A DNA stretch of 64,000 bases from JACMLX01 sp040384325 (lineage in GTDB: Bacteria > Gemmatimonadota > Gemmatimonadetes > Gemmatimonadales > Gemmatimonadaceae). Below, one piece after another: positions 57,886-64,000 of this stretch (its first letter is position 1; every line of letters begins with the position of its first letter). The stretch covers positions 124,001 to 188,000 of the forward strand of contig JAZKJL010000006.1 in NCBI GenBank assembly GCA_040384325.1, read 5' to 3'. The notes under the pieces were generated by a model that was not told where the DNA came from, ran no database searches, and saw nothing but the letters and a program-made list of their open reading frames with translations. Both the position numbers and the translations under genes were made by a program.

Positions 57886-57958
57886 CACCACTGGCAGGTC
57901 CCGCGGCGCGGCACGTGCCAACTCAGGCATCACGACGAGATCCACTCTGGAGCATACA

Positions 57959-58567
57959 ATGGCTGCCACGCAGCGACAGGATCGGACGGACAGGGTGACG
58001 GGCGCGGCGCCGCTCGAGGGCCGCGCGCGCTTCGAGGCCGAGGCACTGGTGCACCTCGATGCGATGTACAGCTTCGCGCTGAAGTTGTCACGGTCGCGTG
58101 ACGACGCCGAGGACCTGGTCTCGGATACCATCCTGCGCGCCTTCGAGCGCTGGGAGCAGTACCGGCTCGGCACCAACATCCGCGCCTGGCTGTTCACGAT
58201 CCTGTATCACGTGTTCGTGAGCCGGAAGCGCCGCATCGATGCGCGTGAAGTGCTGGCGACCGACGAGTCGGACGGCTGGGGCGCATTCGAGCCGGTGGGC
58301 GAGGCGAATCCCGAGGCGCGGTTCTACGAGACGTTCCTGGATGCCGAGATCACTTCCGCGATCGACAACCTGCCGGACGAGTACCGCGCCGCAGTGGTAC
58401 TGAGCGACATCCATGAACTGCGGTACGCCGAGATCGCGCACATCCTCGGCGTGCCGGAAGGCACCGTCAAGAGTCGCTTGTTCCGCGGCCGCCGCATCCT
58501 GCAGAAGAAGCTGGTCGGCTACGCGATGGACATGGGCTACATCAAGTCGGTGCCGGAAGCGGCGTAA
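57959..58567 (+). CDS. ECF-family RNA polymerase sigma factor
   Basis: 202 residues from ATG with GGAG 6 nt upstream. Region 2 is clear (YSFALKLSRSRDDAEDLVSD, then FERWEQYRLGTNIRAWLF) and region 4 ends in PEGTVKSRLFRGRRILQKKL. Both domains needed for promoter recognition are present. No anti-sigma gene follows; a strong terminator does. It may be controlled by expression or by a distant anti-sigma factor. Confidence 0.92.
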   Translation: MAATQRQDRTDRVTGAAPLEGRARFEAEALVHLDAMYSFALKLSRSRDDAEDLVSDTILRAFERWEQYRLGTNIRAWLFTILYHVFVSRKRRIDAREVLATDESDGWGAFEPVGEANPEARFYETFLDAEITSAIDNLPDEYRAAVVLSDIHELRYAEIAHILGVPEGTVKSRLFRGRRILQKKLVGYAMDMGYIKSVPEAA

Positions 58568-58601
58568 GTCGTTCGCCGTCGATCACCATGCGGCGTGACG
58601 A

Positions 58602-58650
58602 AAACGGGAGGGCCTGCATTCAGCGTGCAGGTCCTCCCGTTTCATTTTCT
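58602..58650 (+). terminator. Rho-independent terminator of the sigma factor gene
   Basis: A 17-bp stem with one G-T pair (starts AAACGGGAGG, ends CCTCCCGTTT), 7-nt loop, then TTTCATTTTC. It lies 35 bp after the stop. Confidence 0.9.
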
Positions 58651-58718
58651 CAGAGCCATCCCCGCGACGTTCGCGTCGGGTCAGCGCGGGGAACGTAGCA
58701 AGAGTCGTGGCTTGCTGT

Positions 58719-59393
58719 TTACGACGCCGTGAACGGGCGAAACGTCGTCACGGTCGGTGCGGGTCGCATCGGCTCGCGGGCGCGATGGCGCGCCGCCTTG
58801 GCGCGGTTACCGCAGGTGGCCATGTCACACCAGCGGCGACGACCGTTCTTGGTGCTGTCGAGGAAGACGCGGCGGCAGCGTGGATCGCTGCAGCAGCGCA
58901 CGCGGCCCAGTTCACCGGCGATCAGCGAGTCGGCGCCATCGTCCACGATCGGCATCATCAGTGCGGCGAAGGCATCACCACCGGCCACGAAGTTCCGGGT
59001 GTAGACGCCGTCGCTCGAGATCTCCAGGCGCCGCGTGCCGGCGCTGCGACCGAGCACCCGATTGATCTCGGCCACCGCCTCGGTGCGGGCATCGGTGGAG
59101 ACGGCGCCGTGCTCCGCCAGCGCCCGCAGCGCGCTCCGCACCCGTCGCGCATCGAGCAGGGCCGCGGTGGCACCGGCCGGCTGCTGCTCCGCCCGCCGCA
59201 TGATCGCCACCCGCCGGTCATGGTCGATCACGCCGACCGCGGCCAGCCATTCCAGCATCGTGCCGAAGTCGCGCAGCGCATCGCGGCGCACACCGAGCTC
59301 GATGTCGTCGGTGTTGACGAAGTCGAGCCAGAGACGATCGCCGACGAAGACGAAGGTGCGGCGATCGGAGGGAGTGACGACGAGAGCGGACAC
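58719..59393 (-). CDS. CGNR zinc-finger (ABATE-domain) regulator
   Basis: 224 residues from GTG (GTG at 59405 is possible). The N-terminal ABATE domain carries FVFVGDRLWLDFVNT. The C-terminal CGNR finger is complete: RCCSDPRCRRVFLDST, then RRRWCDMATCGNRAKAARHR, with zinc Cys and the Cys-Gly-Asn-Arg motif that contacts DNA or RNA. Stress-related transcription factors of unknown ligand. It is divergent from the yjjX-like gene. Confidence 0.92.
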   Translation of the reverse strand: MSALVVTPSDRRTFVFVGDRLWLDFVNTDDIELGVRRDALRDFGTMLEWLAAVGVIDHDRRVAIMRRAEQQPAGATAALLDARRVRSALRALAEHGAVSTDARTEAVAEINRVLGRSAGTRRLEISSDGVYTRNFVAGGDAFAALMMPIVDDGADSLIAGELGRVRCCSDPRCRRVFLDSTKNGRRRWCDMATCGNRAKAARHRAREPMRPAPTVTTFRPFTAS

Positions 59394-59507
59394 GAAGGCC
59401 TTCACAGAAGGAGGTAATTCGACGTTACCCCCGGAATGCCTCGGCGCAAGCAATCCAGGGCCGGACGCGACCATGTGACCCATCCCACGCCCGTCTACTT
59501 TCCGGCC

Positions 59508-60083
59508 ATGACAGCCTCGACGCTCCTGCCGTGGGTGCACCGTGTGGTGGTCGGTTCCGGCAATCCGGTGAAGGTCAGCGCAGTACGTGCGGTGCTGGAG
59601 CGCTGCACCAGCGCGGTGGTCGTGCACGGCATGGCGGTGCCATCCGGAGTGCCGGACCAGCCGTGGGGCGATGCGGAGACGCGGGACGGTGCGCTGACCC
59701 GGGCGCGGGCAGCGCTGCATGCCGATCCCGCCGCCGACCTGGCCGTGGGACTGGAAGGCGGTGCGGTGCGCGAGGCGGACGGTTCCGTCCGCACCTGCGC
59801 CTGGGCCGCGATCGTCGACCGGCACGGTGTGTCGAGCACCGGCGGTTCGCTGGCCATGCCGCTCCCCCCTCGCGTGGTGGCGCTGCTGGATGCCGGCATG
59901 GAGCTGGGGCACGCCATGGACGAGGTGGCGCAGGCGACCAACATCAAGCAGGGGCGCGGTGCCGTGGGGGTGCTCACCGGCGGCCTGCTGACGCGACAGC
60001 AGGCCTACGAGCCGCTGGTCACCTACGCGCTCGCCCGGTGGATCGGCGCCGCACTCTGGGAGCCCGATCCGGTGGGGGACTAG
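59508..60083 (+). CDS. yjjX: Non-canonical purine NTP phosphatase, YjjX family
   Basis: 191 residues from the chosen ATG (another ATG lies 72 bp upstream). VVVGSGNPVKVSAVRAVLE at the start, SGVPDQPWGDAETRDGALTRA, VGLEGGAV, and ATNIKQGRGAVGVLTGGLLTR match YjjX inosine/xanthosine triphosphatases over their full length (about 170-190). It cleans oxidised or deaminated purine nucleotides. An AAGGAGG at 59407-59413 is too far from either ATG to be its Shine-Dalgarno. Confidence 0.88.
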   Translation: MTASTLLPWVHRVVVGSGNPVKVSAVRAVLERCTSAVVVHGMAVPSGVPDQPWGDAETRDGALTRARAALHADPAADLAVGLEGGAVREADGSVRTCAWAAIVDRHGVSSTGGSLAMPLPPRVVALLDAGMELGHAMDEVAQATNIKQGRGAVGVLTGGLLTRQQAYEPLVTYALARWIGAALWEPDPVGD

Positions 60084-60092
60084 ATTCCGCAC

Positions 60093-61313
60093 ATGGCATC
60101 GACCGACGAAGAGACGTATTACCGCAAGGGCTTCGGCCTCAAGGCCGACGTGCAGGACGTGCTGGCGGACGACTACACCGGCCGCCTCGTGGACCTGCTG
60201 CGGGCGAGCGAATACACGCTCACGTCGGGCGACGTGACGGTGCGCCTGGCGAAGGAATTCGGCTTCTGCTACGGCGTCGAGCGCGCGGTGGAGTACGCCT
60301 ACCAGACGCGTCGCAAGTTCCCGGACCGGCGCGTGTTCCTGGCTGGCGAGATCATCCACAACCCGCACGTGAACCACAAGCTGCGGGAGATGGACATCAC
60401 TTTCCTGCAGGCCAAGGGCACCGGCTTCGATTACGGCATCGTGCAGCCGGACGACGTGGTGATCCTGCCGGCCTTCGGCGTCACGATCCAGGATTTCGAG
60501 ACGCTGCGTGAGTTGGGTTGCATCATGGTGGACACCACCTGCGGCTCGGTGCTCAACGTCTGGAAGCGGGTGGAGAAGTACGCGCGCGATGGTTTCACCT
60601 CGCTGATCCACGGCAAGCACTATCACGAGGAGACGCGTGCGACGGCGTCGCAAGTGCAGAAGTATCCGGATGGGCGGTACCTGGTGGTGCGTGACATGGC
60701 CGAGGCCCGCCTGGTCTGCGACTACATCGAAGGGAAATGGGATCGCGCGTCGTTCCTGGCCAAGTTCGCGGCCGATCGGGCATCGCCCGGTTTCGATCCC
60801 GACCTGCACCTGACACGCATCGGTGTGGCGAACCAGACGACGATGCTGGCGCGTGAATCGCTGGCGATCGGCGAAGAGGTGGGCCAGGCGATGGCACGTG
60901 CCCACGGCGCCGAGTACCGCGAATCTCACTTCCGCACCTTCGACACCATCTGCTCCGCCACGCAGGATCGACAGGATGCGGTGGACGAACTGCTGCAGGA
61001 ACCACTCGACGTGATGCTGGTGGTCGGTGGCTACAACTCCAGCAACACGCTGTCGCTGGCGGCGATCTGCGCCGACAAGGTGCCGACGTACCACGTGGAG
61101 GATGCCGAGGGCATCGATCCAACGACCGGCGTCGTGCGCTATCGACCGATCGGCCTGCACATGCAGGAAGAGACGCGCGCCGGCTGGATGCCGGCCTCGG
61201 GTCCCGTACGCATCGGCATCACCGCTGGCGCCAGCACGCCGAACAACAAGATCGGCGAGGCGGTGTCACGGATCTTCCAGACGCGCGGCATCGACCCGGC
61301 GCTGATCGGGTGA
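60093..61313 (+). CDS. ispH: 4-hydroxy-3-methylbut-2-enyl diphosphate reductase
   Basis: 406 residues, the long cyanobacterial/plant type. The three cluster Cys are C59 (KEFGFCYGVERAV), C150 (MVDTTCGSV) and C287 (FDTICSATQDRQ), binding the [4Fe-4S] centre. E. coli IspH is about 316 residues; this form carries an N-terminal extension. It makes IPP and DMAPP in the last step of the MEP pathway. It overlaps the SGNH-like gene by 4 bp and lies 9 bp after yjjX. Confidence 0.95.
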   Translation: MASTDEETYYRKGFGLKADVQDVLADDYTGRLVDLLRASEYTLTSGDVTVRLAKEFGFCYGVERAVEYAYQTRRKFPDRRVFLAGEIIHNPHVNHKLREMDITFLQAKGTGFDYGIVQPDDVVILPAFGVTIQDFETLRELGCIMVDTTCGSVLNVWKRVEKYARDGFTSLIHGKHYHEETRATASQVQKYPDGRYLVVRDMAEARLVCDYIEGKWDRASFLAKFAADRASPGFDPDLHLTRIGVANQTTMLARESLAIGEEVGQAMARAHGAEYRESHFRTFDTICSATQDRQDAVDELLQEPLDVMLVVGGYNSSNTLSLAAICADKVPTYHVEDAEGIDPTTGVVRYRPIGLHMQEETRAGWMPASGPVRIGITAGASTPNNKIGEAVSRIFQTRGIDPALIG

Positions 61314-62083
61314 GCGGGACCGGATTGCGTGCCTTCACCCGCTACATCGCGCTGGGTGACGGCCTCTCGGCCGACCTGACGCCGGCGCTCGACCTGAAGG
61401 TGGCGGACATCAGCGTGGCGCTCGAACGGGACGCACGCAGCGGCGACGTACCACCGGTGGGTGCCGCGTCGCTGCTGTTCGAGAACGACGGTGAACGGTG
61501 GCCCGACTTCATCGGTGACGACTTGCGCACGCTCACCGGCTGCAGCGAGATCGTGCGGCTGGCGGCCGATGGCGCGAGCCTCGGCGACATCTTCGACGAG
61601 CAGGTGCTGGAGCTCGAGCCGAACGATGCCCCGACGTTGATCACGATGACGGCTGGCGCCATCGACCTGCTCAGCGCCGTCGCCACCAAGCCGGCACCGG
61701 CGCGCATGGAAGCGATCGTGCGCGATGCCGTGACGGGCGTGATGGCGCTGGCGGAGACGCTGCACGGCAAGTTTTCCGACCTGACGCTGGTGTTGTCCAC
61801 GCTGCCGGATCCGACCGACGGGCTGGGCGTCTTCCCCGACGAGCGTGACGGTGTGGCGGTGCCGGCGACGGCGCTGCTGCAATTCAACTCGCAATTGCGG
61901 CAGCGCGGCAATGCATTGCCCGGCACGCTGGTGGCCGAAGCGCACGCTGCCTTTTTCGGGCACGGGCTGACGGCGCCGGAAGCCGAGCGCTGGTTCTGGC
62001 GCCGCAGTCCGCACGAACCCAGCGCACTGGGCGCGTCAGGGCTGCGCGCCTGCTGGCTGCAAACGTTGCAGGGTCAAGCGTAA
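61310..62083 (+). CDS. SGNH/GDSL hydrolase-like protein without nucleophile
   Basis: 257 residues from GTG overlapping ispH. FTRYIALGDGLSAD aligns with the GDSL block (YVALGDSLTAG), LITMTAGAIDLL with block III (GxND) and SPHEPSALGASGL with block V (DxxHPS). The nucleophile Ser is Gly (GDGLS), the Asn of GxND is Ile, and the block V Asp is Ser while His remains. The fold is probably kept but catalysis is lost. No signal peptide, unlike many SGNH esterases. A non-catalytic or novel role is likely. Confidence 0.6.
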   Translation: MSGTGLRAFTRYIALGDGLSADLTPALDLKVADISVALERDARSGDVPPVGAASLLFENDGERWPDFIGDDLRTLTGCSEIVRLAADGASLGDIFDEQVLELEPNDAPTLITMTAGAIDLLSAVATKPAPARMEAIVRDAVTGVMALAETLHGKFSDLTLVLSTLPDPTDGLGVFPDERDGVAVPATALLQFNSQLRQRGNALPGTLVAEAHAAFFGHGLTAPEAERWFWRRSPHEPSALGASGLRACWLQTLQGQA

Positions 62084-62259
62084 CGTCGCTGCGGCCGTGC
62101 CCGGTGGGCGAGTCGGTCAGGAACATTTGCCTGTACCCGGAGCTTACTGGCGTGCGCCGGTCCCGCGGATAGCGTGACCAGCGTACGGTTGCTCACCGGT
62201 GAGCAGCGTCCAGCACCGCGGACGTGGGCGGTGCGACAGTCACGCAGATGGAGCAGAGC

Positions 62260-63813
62260 ATGTCGGCAACGCTCGAGCAGGACGGCATCGCGACCGTCCC
62301 CAGCGCAGCACATCGGATGCGGATGACCATCCCGATCCGGTCGCGGTACGAGAACTGGATCAACGGTGCGTATTCGGCACCGGCGAAGGGGCAGTATTTC
62401 AGCAACCCCAGCCCGGTCACCGGACAGCACCTGTGCGACGTCGCACGCGGCACGGCGGACGACATCGAACGTGCGCTGGATGCGGCGCACGCCGCCTTCA
62501 AGACGTGGGGGAAGACAGCCGCTGCCGAGCGCGCCAACATCCTCAACAAGATCGCCGATCGCGTGGAAGCGAACCTCGAGGCGCTGGCCGTGATCGAGAC
62601 CATCGACAACGGCAAGCCGATCCGCGAGACGATGGCCGCCGACCTGCCGCTGGTGATCGATCACTTCCGCTACTTCGCGGGCGTGATCCGGGCGCAGGAA
62701 GGCAGCCTGTCGCAGCTCGACGACGACACGGTGGCCTACCACTTCAACGAGCCGCTCGGCGTGGTGGGACAGATCATCCCGTGGAACTTCCCGTTGCTGA
62801 TGGCGACGTGGAAGCTGGCGCCGGCGCTGGCGGCGGGAAACTGCGTGGTGCTGAAGCCCGCCGAGCAGACGCCGGTGAGCATCATGGCGTTCATGGAGCT
62901 GGTCGCCGACCTGCTGCCGCCGGGTGTGGTGAACATCGTGCAGGGCTTCGGCATCGAGGCCGGCAAGCCGCTCGCGAGCAGCAACCGCATCGCCAAGATC
63001 GCGTTCACCGGTGAGACGACGACCGGTCGCCTGATCATGCAGTACGCGTCGGAGAACCTGATCCCGGTGACGCTGGAGCTCGGCGGCAAGAGCCCGAACA
63101 TCTTCTTCGCCGACGTGATGGACGCCGACGATGATTTCTTCGACAAGGCGCTCGAGGGCTTCGGGATGTTCGCGCTCAACCAGGGTGAGGTCTGCACCTG
63201 TCCGTCGCGCGCGCTGGTGCAGGAGTCGATCTACGATGCCTTCATGGAGCGTGCGACGGCGCGCGTGGCGGCGTTCAAGCTCGGCCATCCGCTCGACACC
63301 GCGACGCAGGTCGGTGCCCAGGCCTCGAACGACCAGCTGGAGAAGATCCTCAGCTACTTCGACATCGGCCGCGCGGAAGGTGCCACGGTGCGCATCGGCG
63401 GCGAGCGCTTCATGCAGGAGGGTGAACTGAAGGACGGCTACTACGTGAAGCCGACCATCTTCGAGGGGAAGAACAGCATGCGTGTCTTCCAGGAGGAGAT
63501 CTTCGGCCCGGTGGTGTCGGTGACGAAGTTCAAGGACGAGGCGGACGCGCTGCACATCGCCAACGACACGCTGTACGGCCTTGGCGCCGGTGTCTGGACG
63601 CGCAACATCAACACCGCGTATCGCTTCGGCCGCAGCATCCAGGCGGGTCGCGTCTGGACGAACTGCTACCACGCCTACCCGGCGCATGCGGCGTTCGGCG
63701 GCTACAAGCAGAGCGGCATCGGGCGTGAGAATCACCTCAAGATGCTGAACCACTACCAGCAGACGAAGAACATGCTGGTGAGCTACAGCCCGAAGGCGCT
63801 CGGGTTCTTCTGA
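62260..63813 (+). CDS. NAD(P)+-dependent aldehyde dehydrogenase (AldB/ExaC-like)
   Basis: 517 residues from ATG with GGAG 6 nt upstream. PWNFPLLMATWKLAPALAAG, ELGGKSPNIFF and the catalytic Cys segment NQGEVCTCPSRALVQE, which marks the ExaC/AldB acetaldehyde group. The end GGYKQSGIGRENH is the usual oligomerisation segment. It oxidises acetaldehyde or related aldehydes, often from alcohol oxidation. Monocistronic; the interspersed repeat follows 15 bp after the stop. Confidence 0.95.
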   Translation: MSATLEQDGIATVPSAAHRMRMTIPIRSRYENWINGAYSAPAKGQYFSNPSPVTGQHLCDVARGTADDIERALDAAHAAFKTWGKTAAAERANILNKIADRVEANLEALAVIETIDNGKPIRETMAADLPLVIDHFRYFAGVIRAQEGSLSQLDDDTVAYHFNEPLGVVGQIIPWNFPLLMATWKLAPALAAGNCVVLKPAEQTPVSIMAFMELVADLLPPGVVNIVQGFGIEAGKPLASSNRIAKIAFTGETTTGRLIMQYASENLIPVTLELGGKSPNIFFADVMDADDDFFDKALEGFGMFALNQGEVCTCPSRALVQESIYDAFMERATARVAAFKLGHPLDTATQVGAQASNDQLEKILSYFDIGRAEGATVRIGGERFMQEGELKDGYYVKPTIFEGKNSMRVFQEEIFGPVVSVTKFKDEADALHIANDTLYGLGAGVWTRNINTAYRFGRSIQAGRVWTNCYHAYPAHAAFGGYKQSGIGRENHLKMLNHYQQTKNMLVSYSPKALGFF

Positions 63814-63827
63814 GCGCCATCGGACGA

Positions 63828-63872
63828 GCAACTGCTTGACGCAAGGACGCGAAGGCGCGGAGTCGCAAGGAA
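63828..63872 (+). repeat. Interspersed repeat arm, forward copy
   Basis: GCAACTGCTTGACGCAAGG then CGCGAAGGCGC and GTCGCAAGGAA. It is the same arm as at 43371, starting with the GCAACTGC end. Confidence 0.8.
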
Positions 63873-63958
63873 CAGCAAAGTGGCAGGGGGTGGCGGCGCA
63901 TTACGTACGCGCGATGCTGGCATCGGAGTGTCCGGTCACGCATCTCACTCTTGAAGCA

Positions 63959-64000
63959 TTTCTCCTTGCGGCTTTGCGCCTTCGCGGCTTTGCGTCAGGT
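63959..64000 (-). repeat. Interspersed repeat arm, inverted copy, cut by window edge
   Basis: The reverse complement starts ACCTGACGCAAAGCCGCG and continues GAAGGCGCAAAGCC, matching the forward arm at 63828 over about 38 nt at roughly 80 percent. The 86-nt spacer between arms is not repetitive. The outer end lies beyond the window. Confidence 0.8.

Noticed and set aside
59407..59413. AAGGAGG as ribosome binding site of the yjjX gene
   Set aside because: It is 22 nt before the nearest ATG and about 95 nt before the preferred start, so spacing is wrong; it may be coincidental.
58719..61160. An 813-codon minus-strand reading frame
   Set aside because: Only its last 224 codons are the CGNR gene. 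The rest lies opposite ispH and yjjX and is low complexity His/Arg/Val.

Overview
The window is 64 kb of GC-rich bacterial chromosome, densely packed on both strands. Gene content and style (tandem Hanks-type kinases with an extra C-terminal membrane domain, many secreted proteins and lipoproteins with short signal peptides, a fused 2-oxoacid dehydrogenase E1, cyanobacterial-type IspH, frequent GTG starts) suggest an aerobic Gram-negative bacterium, most likely of the Gemmatimonadota. That placement is inference; there is no rRNA here to test it. I saw no tRNA, rRNA, CRISPR array, transposase, integrase or phage gene.

Layout. 0-5.3 kb: a minus-strand cofactor group (BioD-like protein, pdxH, SDR), a small membrane protein, a hybrid histidine kinase and a TlpA-type thioredoxin. 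5.4-6.6 kb: an Xre/MbcA-RES toxin-antitoxin pair. 6.6-11.1 kb: a minus-strand run of seven genes rich in copper functions (SCO1, PCuAC, cupredoxin-like, TrhA/hemolysin III, deoxyhypusine-synthase-like, CopC, CopD), read away from a Fur-family regulator. 11.7-16 kb: outer-membrane protein, cysteine-free L31, MerC-like protein, OsmC, sulfurtransferase and an RMD1-like membrane protein. 16-19.2 kb: ferredoxin, HNH, an amidohydrolase-like scrap and two related secreted proteins. 19.2-31 kb: E1 alpha/beta fusion, OmpA-like protein, HIT, HNH, metal-chelate binding protein, NAD synthase, PBP1, and a SUOX-fold molybdoenzyme with its cytochrome b. 31-38 kb: lon and two tandem serine/threonine kinases. 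38-43 kb: two alpha/beta hydrolases, an unknown 394-residue protein and a DEAD-box helicase. 43-43.6 kb: a repeat patch. 43.6-54 kb: pseudopilin, HAD phosphatase, M20 hydrolase, PFK, ATP-grasp/LLM/MHS-transporter group, DUF4382 lipoprotein and subtilase. 54-64 kb: an aberrant DExH helicase, TetR, ECF sigma factor, CGNR regulator, YjjX, IspH, an SGNH-like protein, an aldehyde dehydrogenase, and a second copy of the interspersed repeat at the right edge.

How parts fit. Many neighbouring genes share GTGA or ATGA stop/start overlaps, so translational coupling is a recurring design. SCO1, PCuAC, CopC and CopD point to copper delivery to a periplasmic or CuA oxidase centre. The cysteine-free L31 and the MerC-like protein share one divergent region containing a perfect TGATA-N6-TATCA site, near a Fur/Zur-type gene, which suggests local metal regulation. 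At least five proteins look like family members that have lost a key residue or a whole catalytic domain (BioD-like, SDR, cupredoxin-like, amidohydrolase-like, SGNH-like).

The least explained DNA is a family of intergenic elements made of two imperfect inverted arms about 40 bp long (TGACGCAAAGGCGC... type at 43.1-43.5 kb and 63.8-64.0 kb; AGAACGGAAC... type at 29.0-29.2 kb). At 43 kb they merge with a 14-bp tandem array.
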